The translations under genes were made by a program, and so were the position numbers. A DNA stretch of 17,674 nt from Thermoplasmata archaeon (GTDB lineage: Archaea; Thermoplasmatota; Thermoplasmata; UBA184). How positions within the stretch are numbered: position 1 is the stretch's first letter; the number at the start of each line of letters is the position of its first letter. This document shows positions 1 through 7,147 of the stretch, one piece after another. The DNA lies in assembly GCA_021827545.1 (NCBI GenBank), contig JAKAVH010000053.1:1-17674 (forward strand). Direction: 5' to 3'. The notes under the pieces are model-generated. The model did no database searches, was not told the DNA's origin, and worked only from the letters and a program-made list of their open reading frames with translations.

Positions 1-2
1 AC

Positions 3-476
3 CTCGACACCTCCGGGGAGGCTCATCCGGACCGGCTGTCGCGTCGGCTGGGTCTCGAGGGGGCTTACTACGATGTGCGCCTCCAGCGCGAGGTCCGGTA
101 CCGGGCCGAAGACACCACGAGCGCGTTCGGCGTGATGTTCAGCGCGGGTGTCGTCTCGGCGCTCTTCGGCATCGGGGCCGGTGTCTTCAAGGTGTTTGCG
201 TTAGAGGGAGCGTTGCGGCTGCCCATGAAGGTCGCCACCGCGACCAGCAACTTCATGATCGGGGTGACCGCCGCGGCCGGCGCGAGCCTCCTCGTCATGG
301 CGGGCTACGTCAACCCGATCTTCGCGGCCCCTGCCGCCCTCGGCACCACGGTCGGTTCCTACGTCGGGAGCCGCATCCTTCCCCGTCTGCACAATCGTTC
401 GGTTCGATGGTTCTTCGTGGGGGTCGTCTTTGTGCTGGGAATCGAGGTGCTGCTCCGGGGGTTCGGACTCGCATGA
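3..476 (+). CDS. TauE/SafE-family membrane exporter, C-terminal part (5' end outside window)
   Basis: The frame is open from the window edge, so only the last 157 residues are visible and the true start lies upstream. A loop containing GAYYD and a Lys/Arg-rich stretch leads into membrane segments with small-residue motifs (SALFGIGAGVFKV, ATATSNFMIGVTAAAG). These are typical of the second half of the TauE/SafE (DUF81) family, permeases proposed to export sulfite, sulfoacetate or other small anions. About four hydrophobic segments are visible, and the protein ends right after the last one. Its stop overlaps the start of the next gene (ATGA at 473-476), so the two are probably translationally coupled; DUF1634 proteins commonly accompany TauE. 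The family call is firm, but the substrate cannot be read from sequence. Confidence 0.85.
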   Translation, partial: LDTSGEAHPDRLSRRLGLEGAYYDVRLQREVRYRAEDTTSAFGVMFSAGVVSALFGIGAGVFKVFALEGALRLPMKVATATSNFMIGVTAAAGASLLVMAGYVNPIFAAPAALGTTVGSYVGSRILPRLHNRSVRWFFVGVVFVLGIEVLLRGFGLA

Positions 477-886
477 CGGCGCGTCCGATCCGGGACCGGC
501 ATCCGGGTCCGCTCCCGGACGAAGCGAACCGTCTCATGGCCTTGTTGCTGCGCGTGGGGTTGATGGTCTCGCTGGTGCTGCTGATCGTGTTCTCGATCCT
601 GTTCGTGGTCGACCACCCGGCCGCCGATTCCGGTTCGCTCGTCCAGCAGAACCCGATGCTCTCCTATCTCTCGCTCGGCTCGCTCGCGGCCGGGCTTGCG
701 AGCGGCTCGATTATCGCCTACCTCACGGTCGGGGTGTTCGTGCTGATCGCTACCCCGGTTGCCCGAGTCGCGATCGGCTCGTACTTCTTCGAGCGCCACC
801 GGGAGCGGTCGGTCGCCCTGGTGACGCTCACCGTGCTCGCGCTGCTCCTGTTCGGGCTGCTCTACCTCGGCCCGCTCATCCGTTGA
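473..886 (+). CDS. DUF1634 family membrane protein (TauE partner)
   Basis: A 137-residue protein with three predicted membrane helices at about 24-46, 77-105 and 113-134. The loop between the first two is short and polar. The segment TVGVFVLIATPVARVAIG (about 85-102) is characteristic of DUF1634, a small family of unknown function usually encoded next to TauE/SafE permeases. I chose the ATG at 473 because it gives the ATGA overlap with the upstream gene. The longer open frame beginning at 407 would add unconserved residues antisense-like in composition. A role as an accessory subunit of the neighbouring transporter is inferred from gene order only. Confidence 0.8.
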   Translation: MTARPIRDRHPGPLPDEANRLMALLLRVGLMVSLVLLIVFSILFVVDHPAADSGSLVQQNPMLSYLSLGSLAAGLASGSIIAYLTVGVFVLIATPVARVAIGSYFFERHRERSVALVTLTVLALLLFGLLYLGPLIR

Positions 887-911
887 TCGGGCCGCCGAAG
901 AGATTCGTCGG

Positions 912-1421
912 ATGCCAGACGATCCTCGAACCCCCTCGGCCGAACCGGGCGTGCCGGGGCGCTTTCTGGCCGACGAGATGGTCGGGCGGCTCGCCCGGTA
1001 TCTCCGGTTCCTTGGCTATGATGTCGAGTACGTCCGTGGCCGCTCCGACGACGAGGTGGCGGCGTGGGCCCGTCGCGACCGCCGGGTGCTCCTGACCCGG
1101 GACGCCGAACTCGCCCGTCGCGTGGAAGGATCGCTCTGGATCCGCTCGGCCGACATTCGCGAGCAGCTGAAGGAAACGGCCGCGCAGTGGCCCCCCCTCC
1201 TTCGATCGGCGACGTTCGACCGGTGCACGGCGTGCAACGGCCGTCTACGGCAGTACGACCCGTCGATCGACCCGCCGCTTCCCCCGCACGTCCCTCGATC
1301 GCGATGCGGGAACCCTGCCTTGATCTTCCGATGCCCGCGCTGCGGACGATTCTACTGGGAGGGGAGTCATCGCGCCCGGCTCCTGCGGGATCTCGACGCC
1401 TGGCTCGGGGAGCGCCGATGA
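912..1421 (+). CDS. Mut7-C RNase-domain protein with zinc ribbon
   Basis: 169 residues. The N-terminal half is PIN-like: FLADEMVGRLARYLRFLGYD at 18-37 carries the first acidic residue (D21), and LLTRDAEL at 60-67 carries another. The C-terminal half has two cysteine pairs, C105/C108 and C141/C144, followed by FYWEGSHR, the usual end of Mut7-C (DUF82) proteins. Archaeal members are probably ribonucleases, by analogy with the C-terminal domain of nematode Mut-7 and with PIN-fold enzymes; the substrate is unknown. The gene lies 25 bp after DUF1634, and its stop overlaps the ATG of the tRNA methyltransferase (1418-1421). That linkage fits a role in RNA metabolism. An extra cysteine (C132) lies between the two pairs. 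Confidence 0.85.
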   Translation: MPDDPRTPSAEPGVPGRFLADEMVGRLARYLRFLGYDVEYVRGRSDDEVAAWARRDRRVLLTRDAELARRVEGSLWIRSADIREQLKETAAQWPPLLRSATFDRCTACNGRLRQYDPSIDPPLPPHVPRSRCGNPALIFRCPRCGRFYWEGSHRARLLRDLDAWLGERR

Positions 1422-2449
1422 AGTTCTTCGTGGAGCTCTCCCGAGAGGCTCCCGAGCTCGCCCAGAGCGAGGCGGCGGCCGCGGTGGCGGCGGAAGGGGG
1501 CCGCTGGCTCGGGCTCCCTTCGCCGGAGAGCCGCTTCGCCGAGGTCGACCTCGCGACGCCGGCTGCCGCCGAGCGACTGGCCGTTCGGCTTGCGCTCGCT
1601 CGCCGTATCGTGGTCCCGATCGGTCGATTCTCGGCGGACGGCGGGATCGATCCCGGTGGGTTCGGCACGCCGAGCCGGGCGTCGTTTCGACCGTTGGGCC
1701 ATCCGTCGTCCGGCGCGTTCGATGCGCTCGTCGCCCGGGCGGCGAAGGCATACCGGGAGCTCGGGGGCCGGGTCGACCTGGACGACCCGGTCGAGCGGCT
1801 GTGGGTCGGCTCCATCTCGGGCCCACCGGCGATCTACCGGGAGGTCGCGGCGATCGACCGATCATCGTACGAACGTCGGCGGATGAGCCGCTTGCCGTTC
1901 CAGCGCCCGGTGGCGCTCCCGCCCCGGCTCGCCCGGGTGGCCGCCAACCTCGCCCGCGTCGGACGCGGCCGGCGGGTCTTGGACCCGTTCGTCGGGACCG
2001 GTGCGCTCGTCGCAGAGTCGGCGCTGTTGGGCGCCACCGTGGTCGGCATCGACCAGAGCCCAACCATGATCCGGGGCGCGCTACGGAACCTCGCCTATCT
2101 CGGGGTGAGCGCGGAGCGGCTCGTCGTCGCCGACGCGGCCTCGGCCGATCCGGACGCCGTTCCCGGCGACTTCGACGCGATCGTGACGGATCCTCCGTAC
2201 GGCCGCGCCTCCACGACGCTCGGCGAGCCGCCGACCGCCCTCATCGCTCGCGTCCTAAATGCGTGGCGGCCTCGCTTGCGTCCGGACGCTCGGGTCGTGC
2301 TCATCGTCCCGGATTCTGCACCGCCACTCGGTCCTTCCTGGCGGCTGGAGCTCGGGGTCAAGGTTCGGGCGCATCGCAGCCTTACCCGGGAGTTCCGGGT
2401 GTACCGGGCGCTCGACCCGGGGTCTCCCCCGGCTATCCCAGGCTCGTGA
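1418..2449 (+). CDS. tRNA (guanine(10)-N2)-dimethyltransferase, TRM11/TrmG10 type
   Basis: 343 residues. The N-terminal ~150 residues occupy the place of the NFLD/THUMP tRNA-binding region but are divergent. The C-terminal half is a Rossmann methyltransferase. It has the SAM-binding DPFVGTGAL motif (189-197), an acidic motif II (GIDQSP, 210-215) and the N-methylating catalytic motif TDPPYGR (257-263), and it ends with RAHRSLTREFRVY (318-330), which is diagnostic of this family. Archaeal members use SAM to methylate G10 of tRNA to m2G or m2,2G. The ATG at 1418 overlaps the stop of the Mut7-C gene; the longer frame beginning at 1064 only reads through that gene in another phase. The last 17 bp overlap the convergent protease gene. 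Confidence 0.88.
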   Translation: MKFFVELSREAPELAQSEAAAAVAAEGGRWLGLPSPESRFAEVDLATPAAAERLAVRLALARRIVVPIGRFSADGGIDPGGFGTPSRASFRPLGHPSSGAFDALVARAAKAYRELGGRVDLDDPVERLWVGSISGPPAIYREVAAIDRSSYERRRMSRLPFQRPVALPPRLARVAANLARVGRGRRVLDPFVGTGALVAESALLGATVVGIDQSPTMIRGALRNLAYLGVSAERLVVADAASADPDAVPGDFDAIVTDPPYGRASTTLGEPPTALIARVLNAWRPRLRPDARVVLIVPDSAPPLGPSWRLELGVKVRAHRSLTREFRVYRALDPGSPPAIPGS

Positions 2450-4001
2450 GGTCGAACTGGGTCGAGGCCGAGCCGGTCCCGGAGGTCGCGCAGTACTCGG
2501 AAGCTCCGAGGACGACGACGAGGGCATTCGCCGACACCGGGTTCAGCAGCGTCACCGTGACCGAGGCGGTGGCGCCGGCGGCGATCGACGACGCATTCGC
2601 CGGATCGGTCGTCACGCTCGAGCCGTCGAGTCGGGTCACGTTCCCGTTCGGCAGGTAGAAGATCCAGACCGATGACCGGCTGTAGTTCGCGAGCGCCGGC
2701 CCCGACAGCGTCGTATTGTTGACCGTCGCGCCGACAATCGCCGCGGTGAAGGAAAACGCGTGAACGATTGGATCCTGGTTGGTCACCGCCACGGTGAGAT
2801 TGACAGCGACGTGCAGACCGGGCGGGGGTGAAATGGGCGACACGCCGGTGTTGGTGATCGCAAGGTTCCCGGGCGGGAGCGACAGGGGGACGATGGCGAT
2901 GCCGCCCACAAGGATCGCGGCCGCCACGATCCCGAGGGCGTAGCGCTTCCGGTCGAGAGGGGAGACATCGTTGAGAGGCGGCGGGTGGCGGACGCCGAAG
3001 AGGAGGACGAGGACGGCGAAGATGAACCATCCGATGTAGAAGACCGTGAGAATCAGCAACAGGCCGATCACCGCGTAGCTCAAGTAGCGGGATCGGTCGC
3101 CGAGCAAGGCGCGGAAGACGTGCCCCCCGTCGAGCTGGCCGGCCGGAAGCAAGTTGATCGCCGTGACGAAGACGCCGACCCATCCGGCGAGAAGGAGCGG
3201 GTGCAGCGACAACAACGACGACGGGAAGAAGTACGCCAGCCCTTCGAGGATCAGCGGAAAGCCGATGATCAGGTTCCCGTAGCTCGTCGCGAGGATCGTT
3301 GGCGCGCAGTAGGCGAGATTCGGCGCCGGGGCATGCGCCGAGAGGTAGAATCCGCCGAGCAGGATCGGGACGCTCGTCACGAGGCCCGCGAGCGGCCCCG
3401 CGACGCCGATGTCGAACAGCGCCTGACGATCGGGGAACGGTTCGCGGATGTTGATGAACGCGCCGAGCGTGCCGAAGTCCGCCGGCGGAGGGATCGGAAT
3501 GAAGAACGGGAGGGAAGCGTCGAGCCCTCGTCGCCGAGCCACGACGTAGTGGGCGAGTTCGTGGAAGCCGAGAATCGCGAGGACCGGAACGGCGAAGTAG
3601 GCGGCGCCGCCTCCCACGTCGGTCCAGGTCAGTCCCGTTCCCTCCACGTACGCGAGGTAGATCAGCGACCCCGCGAAGACCGTCGTGACGGCCGTCGCGG
3701 CGAGCAGAAGGTAATTCACCCAGCGACCGAACGGACGGGGGGTCGGCCGGCGCCCGATCTCGATGAAGTGCTCGCCCTGGCGGTACCGAAGGAACGGGAC
3801 GTACTGTTGGGGAATGAGCTCGCGCCTCAGCGCTTCGAACCGCTCGCGGAGAGTCCGGGGATCGGTTTGGACGCTGAAGAGGACCGATTGGGGCCCCACC
3901 CGAGTCTCGTAGACCGGGAAGTACGTGGCGACGATCCCGCGCAGCCGGTCGAGTTCCCCGGTCGACGCCCCTCCGGGCGGCGGGACTCGGCTGCCCGCCA
4001 T
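2433..4001 (-). CDS. Site-2 protease family intramembrane metalloprotease (M50)
   Basis: 522 residues. Residues 1-90 form a soluble N-terminal domain (GIVATYFPVYETRVG..., LIPQQYVPFLRY) common in archaeal S2P homologues. The membrane core has the zinc-binding HELAH at 147-151 and the third-ligand motif LLPAGQLDGGH at 284-294. LGAFINIREPFPDRQALFDIGVAGPLAG (179-206) is cited here in part only; INIREP and GVAGPLAG are typical. After a last helix (about 355-375), some 145 residues rich in Thr, Ser, Asn and Val form a likely extracytoplasmic beta-sandwich with NxT/NxS sites. Such enzymes cleave transmembrane segments; the substrate here is unknown. The start lies 4 bp after the DUF5611 stop, indicating one transcript. 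The stop is TAG. Confidence 0.87.
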   Translation of the reverse strand: MAGSRVPPPGGASTGELDRLRGIVATYFPVYETRVGPQSVLFSVQTDPRTLRERFEALRRELIPQQYVPFLRYRQGEHFIEIGRRPTPRPFGRWVNYLLLAATAVTTVFAGSLIYLAYVEGTGLTWTDVGGGAAYFAVPVLAILGFHELAHYVVARRRGLDASLPFFIPIPPPADFGTLGAFINIREPFPDRQALFDIGVAGPLAGLVTSVPILLGGFYLSAHAPAPNLAYCAPTILATSYGNLIIGFPLILEGLAYFFPSSLLSLHPLLLAGWVGVFVTAINLLPAGQLDGGHVFRALLGDRSRYLSYAVIGLLLILTVFYIGWFIFAVLVLLFGVRHPPPLNDVSPLDRKRYALGIVAAAILVGGIAIVPLSLPPGNLAITNTGVSPISPPPGLHVAVNLTVAVTNQDPIVHAFSFTAAIVGATVNNTTLSGPALANYSRSSVWIFYLPNGNVTRLDGSSVTTDPANASSIAAGATASVTVTLLNPVSANALVVVLGASEYCATSGTGSASTQFDLTSLG

Positions 4002-4005
4002 GCCA

Positions 4006-4323
4006 TCACGCCTCGCCCGCGCTCTTTCGCAGTCGGCTCGCCCGTTCTTTCGCCGTGTAGCCCGTCACGGCTTCTAGGAACGCATTGTACCGGCGGATCG
4101 TCTCCGCCGCCACCTCGTCCGGGACCTTCGGGTTCATCCGCATGTCCACTTCGAGCTCGGCGCCGACCGGTCGAGCCACCAGCCGTTCGATGGCGCCGAA
4201 CGCCACGACCGTCGCCTCCCCGCTCTCGTCGGAGGCATTGCCGAAGTGGGCCGTGGCTGCGCGGCGAATCTCGGCGGGCGTCAGACGGGCTCGATGCGTC
4301 CGTCGTACCGGATAGCGCTGCAC
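4006..4323 (-). CDS. DUF5611 family protein
   Basis: 105 residues, soluble, with no membrane segment. The C-terminal stretch DEVAAETIRRYNAFLEAVTG (69-88), followed by YTAKERASRL, is what I recognise from the archaeal DUF5611 family, found mostly in Thermoplasmata and related euryarchaea and of unknown function. The start is GTG at 4323. A TATA-like box centred near 4352 lies about 29 bp upstream, which fits a leaderless transcript and supports this start. The gene precedes the site-2 protease by four bases, so the two are likely co-transcribed. A functional link with the protease is inference only. Confidence 0.75.
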   Translation of the reverse strand: MQRYPVRRTHRARLTPAEIRRAATAHFGNASDESGEATVVAFGAIERLVARPVGAELEVDMRMNPKVPDEVAAETIRRYNAFLEAVTGYTAKERASRLRKSAGEA

Positions 4324-4348
4324 CGAATCCGATTCACCGCCCGGACCG

Positions 4349-4356
4349 TAAATAAT
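4349..4356 (-). promoter_or_regulatory. TATA-like box for the DUF5611-protease operon
   Basis: Read on the minus strand, an A/T-only octamer (ATTATTTA) stands out in otherwise G+C-rich DNA. Its centre is about 29 bp upstream of the GTG at 4323. This is the spacing of an archaeal TATA box to a transcription start at or next to the start codon. Confidence 0.55.
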
Positions 4357-4394
4357 TGACCGTTCGCTCGCGGCTCAGCCGGCGCCGGAATCCG

Positions 4395-4616
4395 TCAGAC
4401 GGTTTCGATCTCGAACCAGACCCGGCAGCCGGCGAGGCGGCGGCTCACCTCGTCGGTGAGCTCGATCAGCTCGTCCCGAGAGGGGGCGCTCTTCCACTCG
4501 TAGACGAAGTCGTAGTTGCCTTGGGTCGCTTCGAACCCGATCGACCGGAGCCGCTCGTACAGCTCGGAAGGAGAAGCTCCTTCACTGCTGACGACCACCC
4601 GCAGGTACGTCTCCAT
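4395..4616 (-). CDS. Small conserved archaeal protein of unknown function
   Basis: 73 residues starting METYLRVVVSSEGASPSELY and ending CRVWFEIETV. The pattern of strand, helix, strand, helix and strand (VVVSSEG / SELYERLRSIGF / YDFVYEWKS / RDELIELTDEVSRRL / CRVWFEIETV) suggests a compact ferredoxin-like alpha/beta fold resembling small ACT or MTH1187-type domains. I believe homologues occur in Thermoplasmata but cannot name a family. Codon phase and composition look coding. An ATG at 4616 with a TATA-like element 28 bp upstream supports the start. It is probably a single-gene transcript, with 71 bp separating it from the DUF5611 gene start at 4323. Confidence 0.65.
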   Translation of the reverse strand: METYLRVVVSSEGASPSELYERLRSIGFEATQGNYDFVYEWKSAPSRDELIELTDEVSRRLAGCRVWFEIETV

Positions 4617-4637
4617 CCGACCTCGATGGGAGCAGGC

Positions 4638-5459
4638 TCACTTAAGCTCGCGCAGGTCGGCCCGGCCAAAACTGTGGCGGCTACGTCGAGCCGCCGTCCG
4701 AGGCGCCGGCCGCGATTGACGGGATCCCTTCATCGTCCAGGATCGCGCGGGAAAGTCGCCGGAGTCGATGCGAAACCGCCAGATGATCTGTGGGCCGGTC
4801 GGACGGGTCACCCGTTGGAGGGATATTGTCGGGCCTGACGTCGAACGCGGAACCGCCCCGGCCCGACGGACGGGCCGCCGAACGAACCGCACGATCGCGG
4901 GTCGGAAGTACTCCCGGGCCAGCGCCCGGGCCGCCCGACGCACCTCGGCCGATCGGTCGAGGAGGAGCACCCGGATCGGCGCGCGGCGCCGCCCGTCCGG
5001 GTCGATTTCCCCCGCCCGGATTCGGCGGGAGCTGATCGGTCGCCCGTCCCTCGCATAGACGATCGGCACCCAGGTCACGTGCACCGGGGGCAAGCCTCGG
5101 CGTCGGCGGGCGCGTTGGACTTCAGCCACGCCGTCGCGTCGTTCGGCCGAGGCAACAAGGTCGGTGACCTCACGGCGCAGCGTGCCGCCGGTCACGCTGT
5201 CGAGCGGGCGGATGCGGAGCGGAATCGAAGGTGCGTTCTTCTTCCACCAGTCGAGGAGCCGCGCCCGGCGCGTCGACCACGGTTGAAGGTGTTCGGCTCC
5301 GGGCTTCGGGTGGGCCCGGAGGAACGATTCCGTCGTTAGACCGATCCGGACTTCTCCGCCCCGCCGGGCAGCCGCTCGCAAGAGCCGCTCATGCCCCGCG
5401 TGCAGTCGGTCGAACGTCCCGCCTACGACCACCACGCGTCGGCGACGGTCGGCGGGCAC
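4638..5459 (-). CDS. coaD: Phosphopantetheine adenylyltransferase (archaeal CoaD) with a long unassigned C-terminal extension
   Basis: 273 residues from GTG at 5459. Residues 9-150 are an archaeal/eukaryotic-type PPAT, which transfers AMP from ATP to 4'-phosphopantetheine in CoA synthesis. Visible motifs are VVVGGTFDRLHAGHERLL (10-27), with the HxGH-type nucleotide site, the GLTTESFLR loop (40-48) and ISSRRIRAGEID (142-153), the ISSTxIR signature. Standalone archaeal enzymes end about here. The frame stays open for another ~115 residues. The first part (IRVLLLDRSAEVRRAARALAREYF) sits where Thermoplasma-type PPATs carry a fused second domain, but I see no intact motif of such a domain. The remainder is Arg/Ser-rich and unrecognised, so roughly 4638-5000 may not encode a folded protein. 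The start lies two bases after the DUF2116 stop. Confidence 0.82.
   Translation of the reverse strand: MPADRRRRVVVVGGTFDRLHAGHERLLRAAARRGGEVRIGLTTESFLRAHPKPGAEHLQPWSTRRARLLDWWKKNAPSIPLRIRPLDSVTGGTLRREVTDLVASAERRDGVAEVQRARRRRGLPPVHVTWVPIVYARDGRPISSRRIRAGEIDPDGRRRAPIRVLLLDRSAEVRRAARALAREYFRPAIVRFVRRPVRRAGAVPRSTSGPTISLQRVTRPTGPQIIWRFRIDSGDFPARSWTMKGSRQSRPAPRTAARRSRHSFGRADLRELK
4640..4648 (-). promoter_or_regulatory. Weak TATA-like box for the 73-residue protein gene
   Basis: On the minus strand GCTTAAGTG is centred about 28 bp before the ATG at 4616. It is only partly A/T, so the call rests mainly on spacing. Confidence 0.35.
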
Positions 5460-5461
5460 AG

Positions 5462-5656
5462 CTACGGCCGTAGGTAGCTCAGCAGAAACACGATCAACAG
5501 GAACGCGACGAGCGCGTAGAAGAGGTAGGTGAAGCTCTTTCGGGAACTGATCATCGCCGCGCGCCGTTCCGCGCACGCCGTGCTGCACGTGTCGGATCCG
5601 GGAGCGCACGGAGTGCCGCAGACCCTGCAGTGACGGTGGTCCGTGACCCCCTCCAT
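5462..5656 (-). CDS. DUF2116-type zinc-ribbon protein with C-terminal membrane anchor
   Basis: About 64 residues from the ATG at 5656; an in-frame ATG at 5680 would add eight residues. The pattern HCRVCGTPCAPGSDTCSTAC gives four zinc-ligand cysteines in the short treble-clef or ribbon form seen in archaeal DUF2116 proteins. It is followed by a basic segment and one C-terminal helix (about FTYLFYALVAFLLIVFLLSY). The zinc finger would therefore sit at the cytoplasmic face of the membrane. Its function is unknown. The stop (TAG) is two bases before coaD, so the two genes are probably co-transcribed. The stop codon lies inside a 12-bp perfect palindrome (5462-5473). Confidence 0.7.
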   Translation of the reverse strand: MEGVTDHRHCRVCGTPCAPGSDTCSTACAERRAAMISSRKSFTYLFYALVAFLLIVFLLSYLRP

Positions 5657-5824
5657 GCCTGGTCCATCGCGCGAGCGCATATCCCGTTAGCCCGTCGCCG
5701 TCCCCACCGCTCGGGCCCGTGTCGGCGCGAGAAAGACCCTCCTCGATTTCGAGGGACCGGCCCCGCATGGTCATCGAGGTCCCTGCCGGGCCGGGGAGGA
5801 CGGCCCGCGCCGCCGCGGCAATAG

Positions 5825-5831
5825 TTATAAG
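5825..5831 (+). promoter_or_regulatory. TATA box for rps17e
   Basis: TTATAAG lies about 28 bp upstream of the ATG at 5856, the spacing expected for a leaderless or very short-leader archaeal mRNA. The divergent spacer 5681-5855 otherwise holds only G+C-rich DNA with two small inverted repeats (5741-5754; 5752-5758 with 5778-5784). Confidence 0.65.
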
Positions 5832-5855
5832 GCACGCACGGTCGCAGCGCGGCAG

Positions 5856-6086
5856 ATGGGCAACATCCGGCAGACGTACATCAAGCGGGTTGCGATCGAT
5901 CTCGTTCGGCACTACCCGAACGACTTCACCACCGAGTACGCGCACAACAAGCAGAAGGTTCTCGAACTGACCGACCTCGGCGTTGCGGTCGACGGCCAGT
6001 TGAAAGTCGTCCACAAGAAGCTCGCGAATCGGATCGCCGGCTACGCCACGCGCTACGTCAAGCGCCAGCACCGGATCGTGGCCTGA
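5856..6086 (+). CDS. rps17e: Small-subunit ribosomal protein S17e
   Basis: 76 residues, compared with about 60-70 for most archaeal S17e proteins. The N-terminal signature MGNIRQTYIKRVAIDLVRHY matches the family, as do FTTEYAHNKQKVLELTDLG and the basic NRIAGYATRYVKRQ end. S17e is an archaeal/eukaryotic-specific protein of the 30S head and has no bacterial counterpart. The gene stands alone on this strand, with its own TATA box, and converges on the aIF6 gene. That differs from the surrounding ribosomal operon on the opposite strand. Confidence 0.93.
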   Translation: MGNIRQTYIKRVAIDLVRHYPNDFTTEYAHNKQKVLELTDLGVAVDGQLKVVHKKLANRIAGYATRYVKRQHRIVA

Positions 6087-6096
6087 CGCGGGGAAG

Positions 6097-6143
6097 CTCC
6101 GGCGCGTCGGAGTTTACGGGCCCCGCCGTTCCCGCGGGCCCGT
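6097..6143 (+). terminator. Candidate terminator hairpins between convergent rps17e and aIF6
   Basis: Two perfect inverted repeats fill the 57-bp gap. CTCCG (6097-6101) pairs with CGGAG (6108-6112) and is followed by TTTA. ACGGGCCC (6116-6123) pairs with GGGCCCGT (6136-6143) around a 12-base loop. Archaeal termination relies more on T-runs than on hairpins, and only three T residues are present. The role as a bidirectional terminator is inferred from position. Confidence 0.4.
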
Positions 6144-6809
6144 TCACGCCAAGATCTTCAGTCCTTCTTGAAGGTGGACGAACTCGACCGGCGTGGTCGG
6201 TTCACCGACCAGGAACGCGCGGCTGTTCGCGACCAAGCAGGCGCCGACGATCGGCACGCCAAAGTTCGCCGTCGATCGGTGGACCGGGACCCCGAGGACC
6301 CGTTCCGCGACCTCGGCTTCTCGGTCCGTCGCCTTGGGATGGACCACGACCCCCTGGTTCGTGGCAACGCCGGCCATTCCCACCGTTCCGAGACCGGCCA
6401 AGGTCCCTCGACGCACCGGGACCTTGAGGGCCGAACGGATCGCATCGAGGGCGCGCTCCGGCAGCTCGGGATGGACGAGCGCTCCGTGATCGTTCGCAAG
6501 GACGTTGTTGCCGAGGGCGTTCTGCACGACGCGGACGACCGTGAGGGGGACCCGCGCGCGGATCACCGCTTCTTCCCGGGGTCCGACGGAGTCACCCACG
6601 ATCGCGCCTTCGGAGTTGAGGGCGACCAGCGCTCCCACGACCTCGCTATCGAGCACGGTCGTCCGGACGACGTCGACGCCGAGCAACCGACGTAGCTCGC
6701 CTTCGAGTACCGGCGACAGGCTCGGTGGGGCCAGCGCCAGCCGGTCGGACGCGCGAACGTACACCCCGAGGTAAGGACTTCCACCCAGAAGCGCGCGACC
6801 GACCGGCAC
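6144..6809 (-). CDS. eif6: Translation initiation factor aIF6 (ribosome anti-association factor)
   Basis: 221 residues from GTG at 6809, matching the usual ~220 of archaeal aIF6. The pentein fold's repeated motifs are visible: GGSPYLGVYVRASD, LNSEGAIVGDSV, GNNVLANDHGALVHPEL, GTVGMAGVATNQGVVVHPKA and STANFGVPIVGACLVANSRA. aIF6 binds the 50S subunit and prevents premature joining of the 30S subunit. The open frame runs upstream to 7229, but this start is favoured because GGAGG (complement at 6816-6820) lies six bases before it and the preceding L31e gene ends at 6830. It is the last gene of the minus-strand operon. L18a, which often follows aIF6 in archaea, is not here. Confidence 0.93.
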   Translation of the reverse strand: MPVGRALLGGSPYLGVYVRASDRLALAPPSLSPVLEGELRRLLGVDVVRTTVLDSEVVGALVALNSEGAIVGDSVGPREEAVIRARVPLTVVRVVQNALGNNVLANDHGALVHPELPERALDAIRSALKVPVRRGTLAGLGTVGMAGVATNQGVVVHPKATDREAEVAERVLGVPVHRSTANFGVPIVGACLVANSRAFLVGEPTTPVEFVHLQEGLKILA

Positions 6810-6829
6810 TGGGGGCCTCCCCCGACCGT

Positions 6830-7126
6830 CTACGTCGCCTCGAGAAGATCGACTTCGATGAGGCCGTCTTCGAATCGGATCGCCTTGACGCGCACCCGGC
6901 GCGGGATGTGCTGGATGCCCCGCGCCCAGATGAGTTCGTTGAGCCGCGGGTCGATCCAGACGTCCTTCGCCTCGCCGTGAAGATGCCGCATCACAAATCG
7001 GCGAATCGTGTCGAGGGCATGGCCCGCCCGGCGGCGCCGGGACGGGGCGAACTGGCTGCGGCGCAACGGGATGACGTACTCCCGCTCGACTTCCTCTCCT
7101 TTGCGCGCGGCCCGCTCGGACGGCAT
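6830..7126 (-). CDS. rpl31e: Large-subunit ribosomal protein L31e
   Basis: 98 residues, close to the family norm. The segments EREYVIPLRR, RAGHALDTIRRFVMRHLHG, VWIDPRLNELIWARGI and PRRVRVKAIRFEDG follow the order of archaeal L31e, which lies near the exit tunnel of the 50S subunit. The basic insert SQFAPSRRRRAG is normal for the family. The gene is third from the 3' end of a translation operon, 21 bp after L39e and 20 bp before aIF6, an arrangement conserved in many archaea. The stop is TAG. Confidence 0.93.
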   Translation of the reverse strand: MPSERAARKGEEVEREYVIPLRRSQFAPSRRRRAGHALDTIRRFVMRHLHGEAKDVWIDPRLNELIWARGIQHIPRRVRVKAIRFEDGLIEVDLLEAT

Positions 7127-7147
7127 CGACTCGAACCCTCCGTAAGC

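Noticed and set aside
2985..4355. 456-residue plus-strand open frame
   Set aside because: It lies antisense to the site-2 protease and DUF5611, is dominated by Arg/Glu/Asp repeats and has no family motif. It is a shadow of a G+C-rich gene.
5681..5855. Possible non-coding RNA in the divergent spacer before rps17e
   Set aside because: Two small inverted repeats are present, but there is no box C/D, kink-turn, tRNA-like or SRP/RNase P signature. With this G+C content such repeats can arise by chance.
7121..7147. tRNA T-arm-like CTCGAACCC sequence
   Set aside because: It has no matching acceptor stem or anticodon arm, and it falls across the L31e start and the L31e-L39e gap.
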